The position numbers and the translations under genes are program-made. Below, piece after piece: positions 6,130 to 13,719 of a stretch of 18,610 nucleotides of DNA. The stretch is from an uncultured Lachnospiraceae bacterium (GTDB lineage: Bacteria > Bacillota > Clostridia > Lachnospirales > Lachnospiraceae), in assembly GCA_900554205.1 (NCBI GenBank), contig USGM01000063.1, positions 1-18,610 on the forward strand, read 5' to 3'. Under the pieces are notes generated by a model that had not been told where the DNA came from, ran no database searches, and saw only the letters and a list, made by a program, of their open reading frames with translations. The first letter of the stretch is position 1. Each line of letters begins with the position of its first letter.

Positions 6130-6606
6130 ATGGGAAGTGAAACAAGAAAATTTATTCCTGAGGTTGAAACAGTATGGCATAAGGATTACCAGTGCGATTA
6201 TTACAGGGGCGTAGTTATTGATGACAATGACCGGATCGTTGTGCGTTGTGCAGAGCTCCGCCCTGACAGTGGGCAGGCATTAAGGGATGCGGAGAAAAAG
6301 ATAGCGCTCAGCCCCCTGTATTCGAGACAGACCACTCCGGAAATGCAGGCGAAGCTTGAAGAATATAAACGCCAAATTCTGGAAGTGATGGATATCACCG
6401 AAAAGAAAAACCGGGACAGCAGGATACAGATCCGCTATGTAAAATACAATAACCTGAGCGGAGACTGGAGAAAAGGCGAAAGAAAAACGACCATCACTAT
6501 CAAAAGAAAATGGCCGTTTTACAATGAACTTATGGAATACTTTGTTTTCGTCAGTCGTCACTGCTCATATCAATGCCATCAGGCGTCTCCCCGTGAAGAA
6601 AGCTGA
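6130..6606 (+). CDS. Unrecognised 158-residue protein, third gene of the DUF4190 operon
   Basis: An ATG at 6130 with AAGGAGAAGG at 6110-6119 opens 22 bp after the DUF2752 gene, so it is probably co-transcribed. The product is soluble, charged and has no signal peptide. Residues 1-60 look like a compact beta-rich domain (YRGVVIDDNDRIVVRCAEL), and 60-95 a helical charged segment. I do not recognise the family. The last ~19 residues (FVSRHCSYQCHQASPREES) are encoded in DNA that is also the 3' end of the convergent lipoprotein gene, with 56 bp of tail-to-tail overlap. A minus-strand terminator also lies inside the frame. The ancestral stop may therefore have been earlier and lost. Confidence in coding is moderate. 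Confidence 0.6.
   Translation: MGSETRKFIPEVETVWHKDYQCDYYRGVVIDDNDRIVVRCAELRPDSGQALRDAEKKIALSPLYSRQTTPEMQAKLEEYKRQILEVMDITEKKNRDSRIQIRYVKYNNLSGDWRKGERKTTITIKRKWPFYNELMEYFVFVSRHCSYQCHQASPREES
6484..6520 (-). terminator. Rho-independent terminator of the lipoprotein gene
   Basis: On the minus strand AAAACGGCCA pairs with TGGTCGTTTT (10 bp including one G-U) around a 17-nt loop and runs into a T tract at about 6483-6487. It lies 31 bp beyond the lipoprotein stop. On the plus strand the same fold has an A-C mismatch and no T tract, so it should act mainly on the minus strand. Confidence 0.6.
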
Positions 6607-7018
6607 GGATGATCTGAAGGCGCTTGTAGGCTCTGGAATAATTTCCCTGTGCGTAATCTGCGGTGTACTCGTTGTAGGAGCCGTTGCTGTAAGCGTCATG
6701 ATAGCTCTGAACAGCCTCCGTCATATACTGGCTTGCCTCGGCGGCAGTTGACTCCAGATAGTTGAATTCGTCAGGAAAATCGAGCTTTGCAAAGTTCTGG
6801 AACGCAGTGTCCAGTTCATCCAGATAGCCGAGGAGCTCTGTCACAGCATTTTCGGATGAGGCGTCTATATTGTTGATGGACTGGTCAATCTCCGAAACCT
6901 TTGTGCAAAAGTCATCCATATCTCTATGAAACTGCGTAAGCTGGTTGCTCTGGCCGCAGGCTGTCAGCATGGCAGTTGCCAGCACAGCAGTGATGAGCAG
7001 GCGTAATTTATTTTTCAA
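6551..7018 (-). CDS. Small predicted lipoprotein with TTG start
   Basis: A 155-residue secreted lipoprotein. Starting at TTG (7016-7018), the protein begins MKNKLRLLITAVLATAMLTAC: a basic N-terminus, a hydrophobic core and an LTAC lipobox at the expected distance. TTG is supported by GGAGG (complement of 7027-7031), eight bases upstream. ATG at 7045 lacks a ribosome site and would place an acidic stretch before the signal peptide. The mature part is acidic and mostly helical (about 30-120), rich in Asp, Ser and Asn, with no domain I recognise. It is probably anchored to the outer face of the membrane by a diacylglyceryl cysteine. It stands alone and converges on the preceding operon, sharing 56 bp with it. 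Confidence 0.83.
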   Translation of the reverse strand: MKNKLRLLITAVLATAMLTACGQSNQLTQFHRDMDDFCTKVSEIDQSINNIDASSENAVTELLGYLDELDTAFQNFAKLDFPDEFNYLESTAAEASQYMTEAVQSYHDAYSNGSYNEYTADYAQGNYSRAYKRLQIILSFLHGETPDGIDMSSDD

Positions 7019-7053
7019 TCTTATATCCTCCGGTTCCTTTTTCATTACGTTAT

Positions 7054-7082
7054 AATTTATCATATTTTGTAATATCTGGCAA
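7054..7082 (-). promoter_or_regulatory. Putative minus-strand promoter of the lipoprotein gene
   Basis: Reading the minus strand, TTGCCA (complement of 7077-7082), a 17-bp spacer and TAAATT (complement of 7054-7059) form a moderate sigma-A match, leaving a leader of about 30 nt before the TTG start. Confidence 0.4.
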
Positions 7083-7114
7083 TAGCATGCCCGGAAAAAG
7101 GTTAAATCCTCCCC

Positions 7115-7144
7115 TTTACGATTAATTCCGATATGTGGTATGAT
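7115..7144 (+). promoter_or_regulatory. Putative promoter of the metH-ilvB-ilvN operon
   Basis: TTTACG (7115-7120), an 18-bp spacer and TATGAT (7139-7144) lie 36 bp upstream of metH. The implied leader is about 30 nt, too short to contain a T-box or a SAM or cobalamin riboswitch, and none is seen between here and the lipoprotein gene. Confidence 0.55.
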
Positions 7145-7180
7145 TAATGTTAAGTTTTTCATCAGAGGAAGATACAGCAC

Positions 7181-9730
7181 ATGACACGCGAAGAATTCAA
7201 AGAATTAGCGGAACAATATATTTATCTTGACGGAGCAACCGGCTCGAATCTTGTCAAGGCGGGGATGCCTTCAGGAGTGTGCCCGGAGAGCTGGATTCTG
7301 GAAAACAGAGATGTCCTTGTGGATTTACAGCGGCAATATGTACAGGCGGGTACAGATATTCTGTACGCGCCCACATTTACCGCAAACAGGGTAAAGCTCG
7401 CCGAATACGGAATTGCCGACAGACAGTCCTCGATGATCCGGGAGCTGGTCGCCCTCTCCAAAGAGGCTGCTTCCACGGCAGAGGACAGAAGGGTTCTGGT
7501 TGCCGGCGACCTGACAATGACAGGTGAACAGCTCAAGCCCATGGGAAATATGGAGCTTGAGGAGCTGATTGATATTTATAAGGAACAGATTCGCGAGCTG
7601 GAAGCTGCCGGAGCCGATCTGCTGGTCGTGGAGACAATGATGAGCCTTGGCGAAGCGAGAGCAGCGCTGATCGCGGCAAAGGAGGTCTGCGAGCTTCCTG
7701 TCATGGTGACGATGACCTTTGAGCCGGACGGAAGAACCTTATACGGAACGGATGCCAAATCTGCCGCCATCGTCCTTGAGAGTCTCGGTGCCTGTGCGGT
7801 GGGCGTGAACTGTTCCACCGGCCCTGCAGCCATGCGCAAGATTATCGAAGACATGGCGGGTGTCACGAAGGATATCCCCATCATTGCAAAGCCAAACGCA
7901 GGGCTGCCCTTTCTCGACGAGGAGGGACATACCTGCTACAATATGACCGCCGCGGAATTTGTCGAGGAAATGAAACAGCTGACGGCTGCCGGAGCAACGA
8001 TTCTCGGCGGCTGCTGCGGAACAACACCGGAATTTATCAGAGGACTCCGGGACACCTTCGGAAAGAAGGTGGACGTTTCCGTCGAGAGAAGAAAAGAGGG
8101 CATACGCTATCTGACGTCGGAGCGGCAGACGGTTTCCTTCGGGCTTGACGATGGCTTCATTATCGTAGGCGAGCGGATCAACCCGACCGGGAAAAAGCTG
8201 CTGCAGGCACAGCTCAGGGAAGGTTGCATGGACAAGGTGCTGCAGTTTGCCGAGGAGCAGGAGAGCGGCGGGGCACGCATCCTTGATGTCAACATGGGAA
8301 TGAGCGGCATTGATGAAAAAGCGATGATGCTCAGGGCGATCGAAGAAGTGAGCGGCGTTACCAATCTGCCGCTGTCGCTGGATTCCAGCCATGTGGATGT
8401 ATTGGAAGCGGCGTTAAGACATTATCCGGGCAGAGCCTTGGTCAATTCCGTCTCCATGGAGAAGGAAAAGCTGGAGAAGCTGCTGCCCATCGTGAAAAAA
8501 TACGGCGCAATGTTTATCCTGCTGCCGCTGTCAGATAAAGGACTGCCGGAAAATCCGGAGGAAAAGAACGGCATTATCGAGGCAGTATTGCAGAGGGCAA
8601 TAGAACTCGGAATGACGAAGGAGGATGTCGTCGTCGATGGACTGGTGGCAACGGTCGGCGCGAATAAACAAGCGGCACTGGAGACTCTTGACACGATCCG
8701 CTATTGCAAGAGAAACGGACTTGCCACCATCTGCGGCTTATCGAATATTTCCTTTGGAATGCCGGAACGGAGCTTTGTCAATACCGTGTTTCTGACGCTT
8801 GCCATCAGGGAAGGACTTACCATGGCGATCGCAAATCCCTCGCAGGAGCTGCTTGTCAGCTGTGCGCTGGCGACGGATCTGCTGCTTGCGAAGGAGGAGG
8901 CGGACATCCGCTATATTGAATACGCCGCAAAGGTGACGGAAAGGCGGGAGAAGAAGGAAGCCGAGCTGAAGGAAACGCTTGCGCTTGCTGCTGCCTCACG
9001 TCAGGGCACAGCCTCGGAGAAGGCGGCATCGGAGGTCTCCGGTGCGGTCAAGGCACCGGCAGGGGAAAGGACGGAAAGCGCCGCAAGAGCGGAGCTTCAC
9101 AACGCGGTCATGAAGGGCAACCGGTCGGGGATTGCCAAGCTGACACAGCGGGCGCTGGATGCCAGGGAGGAACCGTCGGCATTGTTGAATGAAATCCTGC
9201 TTCCGGCAATCAACGAGGTCGGAGAATTGTTCGACAAGGGCAAATATTTCCTTCCGCAGCTGATTGCCAGCGCGGAGGCGATGAAGAATGCGATTGATAT
9301 TCTGGAGCCGCTGCTTTTGAAGGCAAATTCAGACGAGGACATGCCGGTCGTTGTGATTGCAACGGTCGAGGGAGACATCCATGACATCGGCAAAAACTTA
9401 GTTGCATTGATGCTGAAAAACTACGGCTTTAAGGTCATTGATCTCGGAAAGGATGTTCCTAAGGAAAAGATCATAGAGGCGGCATTGGAAAACAACGCGC
9501 AGATCATCGCATTGTCCGCGCTGATGACGACAACGATGCAGCGCATGAAAGAGGTCGTTCTCTATGCTAAGGAGAAAAAGGTTCCGGCAAAGATTATGAT
9601 AGGCGGAGCGGTCATTACGCAGGAATATGCGGATGAAATCGGCGCTGACGGCTATTCGCGCGACGCGGCGGAGGCGGTCAGACTCGCAAAAAGACTGATC
9701 GGAAGTGAGACAAGGGGGAATGAGGAATGA
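7181..9730 (+). CDS. metH: Cobalamin-dependent methionine synthase lacking the reactivation domain
   Basis: An 849-residue enzyme transferring a methyl group from methyltetrahydrofolate via methylcobalamin to homocysteine. The homocysteine domain spans about 1-295 and carries the zinc cysteines C211 (GVNCSTGP) and C278-C279 (GGCCGTTP). The pterin domain (about 320-580) begins IIVGERINPTG (327-337). An alanine-rich linker (about 590-645) leads to the helical cap (FLPQLIASAEAM, 690-701) and the B12 domain with DIHDIG (732-737), where H734 is the lower cobalt ligand. E. coli MetH is about 1,230 residues; the C-terminal AdoMet-binding reactivation domain is absent here, as is common in Clostridia, so reactivation must use another protein. 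AGAGGAA at 7164-7170 supports ATG. Its stop overlaps the ilvB start by 4 bp. Confidence 0.93.
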   Translation: MTREEFKELAEQYIYLDGATGSNLVKAGMPSGVCPESWILENRDVLVDLQRQYVQAGTDILYAPTFTANRVKLAEYGIADRQSSMIRELVALSKEAASTAEDRRVLVAGDLTMTGEQLKPMGNMELEELIDIYKEQIRELEAAGADLLVVETMMSLGEARAALIAAKEVCELPVMVTMTFEPDGRTLYGTDAKSAAIVLESLGACAVGVNCSTGPAAMRKIIEDMAGVTKDIPIIAKPNAGLPFLDEEGHTCYNMTAAEFVEEMKQLTAAGATILGGCCGTTPEFIRGLRDTFGKKVDVSVERRKEGIRYLTSERQTVSFGLDDGFIIVGERINPTGKKLLQAQLREGCMDKVLQFAEEQESGGARILDVNMGMSGIDEKAMMLRAIEEVSGVTNLPLSLDSSHVDVLEAALRHYPGRALVNSVSMEKEKLEKLLPIVKKYGAMFILLPLSDKGLPENPEEKNGIIEAVLQRAIELGMTKEDVVVDGLVATVGANKQAALETLDTIRYCKRNGLATICGLSNISFGMPERSFVNTVFLTLAIREGLTMAIANPSQELLVSCALATDLLLAKEEADIRYIEYAAKVTERREKKEAELKETLALAAASRQGTASEKAASEVSGAVKAPAGERTESAARAELHNAVMKGNRSGIAKLTQRALDAREEPSALLNEILLPAINEVGELFDKGKYFLPQLIASAEAMKNAIDILEPLLLKANSDEDMPVVVIATVEGDIHDIGKNLVALMLKNYGFKVIDLGKDVPKEKIIEAALENNAQIIALSALMTTTMQRMKEVVLYAKEKKVPAKIMIGGAVITQEYADEIGADGYSRDAAEAVRLAKRLIGSETRGNEE

Positions 9731-11343
9731 TAGGAGCAGATGCGATCATAAAGTGCCTTGAGGCGGAGGGAGTTACCACGGTTTTCGGGTATCCCGGCGT
9801 GGCGATCTGTCCTTTTTTCAACAGTATTCTGGACTCTGAAATTCAGACGATTCTGATAAGGACAGAACAGAATGCGGCGCATGCCGCCAGCGGAATGGCG
9901 AGGATAACCGGAAAGCCCGGTGTCTGCGCAGTCACCTCCGGCCCCGGTGCGACAAATGTGATTACCGGCATTGCGACGGCCTTTGCGGACAGCATTCCGC
10001 TGATCTGCATCACCGGTCAGGTAAACAGTGAATTGTTGGGAAGTGATGTTTTTCAGGAGGCCGACATCACAGGCGCGGTGGAATCCTTTGTCAAGTACAG
10101 CTATCTTATCAAGGATGTCAATGACATTCCCCATGTTTTCAAGGAGGCGTTCTACATTGCCAACAGCGGGAGAAAGGGTCCTGTGCTGATCGACATTCCG
10201 ATCGACATTCAGAATGCGGCGATCAGTAAGTTCCGTTATCCCGAGGAGGTCTCGCTCCGCACCTACAAGCCGACTGTCAAGGGACATGCCGTACAGATCA
10301 AAAAGGTCATCCGTGAACTGGAGCGCGCGAAGAAGCCGATCATCTGCGCCGGGGGCGGTGTGCTCCTGAGCGAGGCGGAGGAGGAGCTGCGCAGCTTTGC
10401 GGAGCAGCATCGGATACCGGTTGTCTCTACGATGATGGGCATCGGCGTGATGCCGACGGAGCATCCGCTGTATTACGGCATGGTCGGAAATAACGGAAAA
10501 CCTTATGCGAACAGGGCGATGAACGAGTCTGATCTTCTGATTATGGTTGGCGCGCGCGTCGCGGATCGCGCCGTGAGCCAGCCGGATCTGATCACGCGGG
10601 ACAAGGTTCTGGTACATATCGACGTCGATCCGGCAGAAATCGGCAAAAATGCAGGCCCTACGATCCCCCTTGTCGGAGATGCGAAAAATATTTTCCACGA
10701 TCTGCTGGGCGAAGAATTTGCAACGAACTGCGAGGAGTGGATCAGGACGCTTGACTCCTACCGTGAGAGCATGGTTCCGAAGAGACAGCCCAATCCGGCA
10801 TATGTTGATCCGGCAGAATTTATTGCAAGACTGTCCGAACGGATGGAGGACAATGCCGTCTATGTCGCTGATGTCGGACAGAACCAGATCTGGAGCTGCG
10901 GCTACGCAAAGGTAAAGAGCGGCAAGTTCCTGACATCCGGCGGAATGGGAACAATGGGATATTCCATCCCTGCGGCAATGGGGGCGAAGAGAGCCGCTAT
11001 GGACAGACAGGTCATCGCCGTTTGCGGCGACGGCTCCTTCCAGATGTCCATGATGGAGCTTGCGACATTACAGCAGCATTCCATCCCGGTCAAGATTATT
11101 GTGCTGCGGAACAACTACCTCGGCATGGTCAGGGAGTACCAGCATTTTACCTATAAAGACCACTATTCCGTTGTAGATCTGACGGGAAGCCCCGATCTGC
11201 AGAAAATTGCGGAAGCCTATGGGATAGATTTTCTGCGTCTGGAAAATATGGAGCGCTGCGATGAGGTCATCAATGAATTCCTGAAGGGTGACCGCTCTGT
11301 GCTGCTGGAGTGTCTGATTGATCCGATGGATACGGTGAAGTGA
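9727..11343 (+). CDS. ilvB: Acetolactate synthase large subunit, ThDP-dependent
   Basis: A 538-residue acetohydroxyacid synthase catalytic subunit that condenses two pyruvates, or pyruvate and 2-oxobutyrate, in the first common step of branched-chain amino acid synthesis. The ThDP-activating glutamate is E47 in RTEQNAAHAASG; SGPGATN (71-77) and FQEADITG (109-116) match AHAS conserved loops. The ThDP/Mg motif starts at GDGSFQM (434-440) and ends at NN (462-463). Where many AHAS enzymes read GMVRQWQ, this one has GMVREYQ (466-472), with Tyr471 replacing the Trp linked to 2-oxobutyrate preference in E. coli AHAS II. The start overlaps the metH stop (ATGA), with a G-rich ribosome site near 9714-9718. 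An ACT regulatory subunit follows directly. Confidence 0.93.
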   Translation: MIGADAIIKCLEAEGVTTVFGYPGVAICPFFNSILDSEIQTILIRTEQNAAHAASGMARITGKPGVCAVTSGPGATNVITGIATAFADSIPLICITGQVNSELLGSDVFQEADITGAVESFVKYSYLIKDVNDIPHVFKEAFYIANSGRKGPVLIDIPIDIQNAAISKFRYPEEVSLRTYKPTVKGHAVQIKKVIRELERAKKPIICAGGGVLLSEAEEELRSFAEQHRIPVVSTMMGIGVMPTEHPLYYGMVGNNGKPYANRAMNESDLLIMVGARVADRAVSQPDLITRDKVLVHIDVDPAEIGKNAGPTIPLVGDAKNIFHDLLGEEFATNCEEWIRTLDSYRESMVPKRQPNPAYVDPAEFIARLSERMEDNAVYVADVGQNQIWSCGYAKVKSGKFLTSGGMGTMGYSIPAAMGAKRAAMDRQVIAVCGDGSFQMSMMELATLQQHSIPVKIIVLRNNYLGMVREYQHFTYKDHYSVVDLTGSPDLQKIAEAYGIDFLRLENMERCDEVINEFLKGDRSVLLECLIDPMDTVK

Positions 11344-11357
11344 AAGGAGAGCAGGTC

Positions 11358-11864
11358 ATGAAGATAAAGAAAAGAATTTATTCTGTTCTGGTGGAGAACC
11401 GCTCCGGCGTGCTCTGCAAGGTGGCGGGGCTCTTCTCACGGAGATGCTTTAACATCGACAGCCTTGCCGTCGGCGAGACGGACGACCCTGCGGTCTCCTG
11501 CATGACAATCGTCAGCGGCGGCGACGAGCGGACGATTGAGCAGATTGAAAAGCAGCTGAATAAGAAGCTGGACGTCATCAAAGTTAAAACCTTTGCGGAG
11601 CAGCAGTGTATCACAAGGGAGCTGATGCTCGTCAAGGTGAAATACAATAAAAACAACCGCAGGGAGATTCTTGAGATCTGCGAGAGCATGAACTCGGCGG
11701 AGATTGTAGACATGTCAAAGCATTTTATGATGCTCCAGATCTGCGACACGCCGGAGAGGGTAAAATCCCTGATTACACTGCTCGAGACGATCAGTATCGT
11801 CGAGGTCGCCAGAACCGGGACACTTGCACTCTCGAAGTGCTGTGAGAACGATGAGGCAAAATAG
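11358..11864 (+). CDS. ilvN: Acetolactate synthase regulatory subunit, first copy
   Basis: A 168-residue small subunit of acetohydroxyacid synthase. The N-terminal ACT domain (about 6-80) contains VENRSGVLCKVAGLFSRR then FNIDSL, retaining the Asn and Gly positions (N14, G17, N32) that line the valine site in IlvH-type subunits. The C-terminal half (about 90-160) carries RELMLVKVKY, as in full-length IlvN. I prefer ATG 11358, eight bases after GGAG at 11346-11349, over a GTG at 11340 that overlaps the ilvB stop. It follows ilvB by 14 bp and is presumably its main partner. It differs clearly from the second copy downstream (for example CKVAGLFSRRCFN against SRISGLFSRRGYN), so the duplication is old. 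Confidence 0.9.
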   Translation: MKIKKRIYSVLVENRSGVLCKVAGLFSRRCFNIDSLAVGETDDPAVSCMTIVSGGDERTIEQIEKQLNKKLDVIKVKTFAEQQCITRELMLVKVKYNKNNRREILEICESMNSAEIVDMSKHFMMLQICDTPERVKSLITLLETISIVEVARTGTLALSKCCENDEAK

Positions 11865-11918
11865 GCGCACTCCATCGACGGTAATGATTTAAAGTTTTAA
11901 CGGGCTAAATTGTTTTGG

Positions 11919-11947
11919 TTGACAAGCGGCACGGATGTTGCTATATT
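11919..11947 (+). promoter_or_regulatory. Strong internal promoter for the second ilvN and ilvC
   Basis: A perfect -35 TTGACA (11919-11924), a 17-bp spacer and TATATT (11942-11947, 5/6) lie 34 bp before the second ilvN. The implied leader is about 30 nt with no room for a T-box or attenuator. It makes ilvN2-ilvC independently transcribable from metH-ilvB. Confidence 0.8.
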
Positions 11948-11980
11948 AATCTTTAAAGAAAACGAGGTGCGGTGAATTCC

Positions 11981-12484
11981 ATGCAGAAAAAAGTATTTCA
12001 GTTACTTGTGGACAATACCTCCGGTGTTCTGAGCCGGATTTCCGGTCTGTTCTCCAGAAGGGGATACAACATCGAGAGCATTACGGCGGGTGTGACCGCC
12101 GACCCGAGGTTTACGAGAATAACGATTGTTGCCACCGGGGATGATGAGATTCTCGAACAGATTGAAAAGCAGGTCGCAAAGCTCATTGACGTGCGTGACA
12201 TCAAGGAATTGAAGCCGGATGAGAGCGTATACAGAGAGCTTGTCCTGATTAAAGTGCATGCGACGATTGAACAGCGCCAGAATGTCATCGCCGTGGTGGA
12301 TTCCTTCCGCGGAAAGATCATTGATTTCGCACCGGAAAGCCTTATGATCGAGCTTACCGGCAACCAGCAGAAGGTCGAGGCGTTTATCGGACTGATGAAC
12401 GACTACGGTATTCTGGAGCTTGCGAGAACCGGTATCGCAGGTCTGGGAAGAGGCACGGAACATATCACCTATCTGGAAGAGTAG
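11981..12484 (+). CDS. ilvN: Acetolactate synthase regulatory subunit, second copy
   Basis: A 167-residue paralogue of the preceding small subunit, with canonical ACT motifs VDNTSGVLSRISGLFSRRGYN then IESITAG; N12, G15 and N30 occupy the valine-site positions. The C-terminal domain is complete and includes YRELVLIKV and ELARTGIAGLGRG. It is closer to the usual Firmicute IlvN than the first copy. The start could be GTG 11972 or ATG 11981; GAGG at 11964-11967 is 4 or 13 bases away respectively, so spacing does not decide. I take ATG because family members normally begin MxxKVFxLLVDN. It has its own promoter and is followed by ilvC, so it may serve under different expression conditions or with a second catalytic subunit elsewhere. 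Confidence 0.9.
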   Translation: MQKKVFQLLVDNTSGVLSRISGLFSRRGYNIESITAGVTADPRFTRITIVATGDDEILEQIEKQVAKLIDVRDIKELKPDESVYRELVLIKVHATIEQRQNVIAVVDSFRGKIIDFAPESLMIELTGNQQKVEAFIGLMNDYGILELARTGIAGLGRGTEHITYLEE

Positions 12485-12552
12485 GACACTTTTGTTAGCT
12501 CCAGGGTTATCCTGTCAGTTATAAAAACTTCAAGCAAATGGAGGAAAAGGAA

Positions 12553-13572
12553 ATGGCAAAAATTTTTTATCAGGAAGATTGTAATCTGTCTCTGTTAGAG
12601 GGCAAGACCATTGCGATTATCGGCTATGGCAGCCAGGGACATGCACACGCGTTGAACCTCAAGGATTCAGGCTGTCATGTTATTATCGGTCTGTACAAGG
12701 GCTCTAAGTCGTGGGAGAAGGCCGAGAAGCAGGGCTTTGAGGTATATACTGCCGCAGAGGCAGCAAAGAAGGCCGATATCATTATGATTCTGATCAATGA
12801 TGAAAAGCAGGCAGACCTTTATAAGAATGACATTGAGCCGAATCTGGAAGCAGGAAATATGCTGATGTTCGCACACGGCTTCAATATTCACTTCGGCTGT
12901 ATCGTTCCCCCCGCAGATGTGGATGTTACCATGATCGCGCCCAAGGGACCCGGACATACCGTAAGAAGCGAGTATCAGGCCGGCAAGGGTGTTCCCTGTC
13001 TGATCGCTGTAGAGCAGGACGCTACCGGAAAGGCACAGGATCTGGCGCTGGCATATGCACTCGGCATCGGCGGAGCAAGAGCCGGTGTGCTTGAGACAAC
13101 CTTCCGCACCGAGACAGAGACCGACCTGTTCGGCGAGCAGGCTGTGCTGTGCGGCGGTGTATGCGCACTGATGCAGGCAGGCTTCGAGACACTGGTTGAG
13201 GCTGGCTACGATCCCAGAAACGCATACTTTGAGTGTATCCACGAGATGAAGCTGATCGTAGATCTGATCTACCAGAGCGGCTTCGCCGGAATGAGATACT
13301 CCATCTCCAACACAGCGGAGTACGGCGATTACATCACTGGTCCCAAGCTGATTACCGAAGAGACAAAGAAGACCATGAAGAAGATCTTAAGTGATATTCA
13401 GGATGGTACCTTTGCAAAGGAGTTCCTGCTTGATATGTCTCCTGCCGGAAAGCAGGTTCACTTCAAGGCTATGAGAAAGCTGGCATCCGAGCATCCTTCA
13501 GAGAAGGTTGGCGAGGAGATCAGAAAGCTCTACAGCTGGAACAACGAAGACGACAAGCTGATCAACAACTAA
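12553..13572 (+). CDS. ilvC: Ketol-acid reductoisomerase, class I
   Basis: A 339-residue class I enzyme that isomerises and reduces acetolactate or acetohydroxybutyrate to the dihydroxy-acid, using Mg and a nicotinamide cofactor. The Rossmann motif GYGSQGHAHALNLKDSG spans 24-40. Catalytic and metal residues are visible: H108 in FAHGF, D191 and E195 in TDLFGEQ, and E227 and E231. The cofactor loop reads GLYKGSKSW (46-54), with Tyr48 where NADPH enzymes usually have Arg. I chose ATG 12553, eight bases after GGAGG at 12540-12544; an in-frame ATG at 12538 overlaps that site. Codon bias is strong, suggesting high expression. The gap to ilvN is 68 bp without a terminator, and a terminator follows. 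Confidence 0.95.
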   Translation: MAKIFYQEDCNLSLLEGKTIAIIGYGSQGHAHALNLKDSGCHVIIGLYKGSKSWEKAEKQGFEVYTAAEAAKKADIIMILINDEKQADLYKNDIEPNLEAGNMLMFAHGFNIHFGCIVPPADVDVTMIAPKGPGHTVRSEYQAGKGVPCLIAVEQDATGKAQDLALAYALGIGGARAGVLETTFRTETETDLFGEQAVLCGGVCALMQAGFETLVEAGYDPRNAYFECIHEMKLIVDLIYQSGFAGMRYSISNTAEYGDYITGPKLITEETKKTMKKILSDIQDGTFAKEFLLDMSPAGKQVHFKAMRKLASEHPSEKVGEEIRKLYSWNNEDDKLINN

Positions 13573-13591
13573 TCTCACACAGATTCTTATG

Positions 13592-13640
13592 CGGGCTGTC
13601 CTCCGATGGGCAGTCCGTTTACATTTCCTTTAATTTTCTT
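13592..13640 (+). terminator. Probable terminator after ilvC
   Basis: A 10-bp stem with two G-U pairs, CGGGCTGTCC (13592-13601) and GGGCAGTCCG (13608-13617), has a 6-nt loop and is followed by TTT and an interrupted T-rich stretch to about 13640. It probably ends the ilv transcript, though the T tract is broken. The remaining ~75 bases before dedA are T-rich with no clear promoter. Confidence 0.65.
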
Positions 13641-13719
13641 TAGAAATTCTTTTGATTTTCCTGCAAAGACTGTTTAGTTTTAAGGACTATAGTTGTTTCA
13701 TACGAGGGAGGAAACAGCT

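Noticed and set aside
7019..7180. SAM or cobalamin riboswitch ahead of metH
   Set aside because: The divergent intergenic region is 162 bp, mostly filled by two promoters, and the predicted metH leader is about 30 nt.
9652..10698. 348-codon minus-strand frame opposite ilvB
   Set aside because: It lies wholly against metH/ilvB coding sequence, is Arg- and His-rich, and has no motif or start signal; it is a shadow of biased codon use.
11865..11980. T-box or attenuator ahead of the second ilvN
   Set aside because: The promoter lies only 34 bp from the start, there is no T-box consensus, leader peptide or terminator hairpin, and the space is too short.
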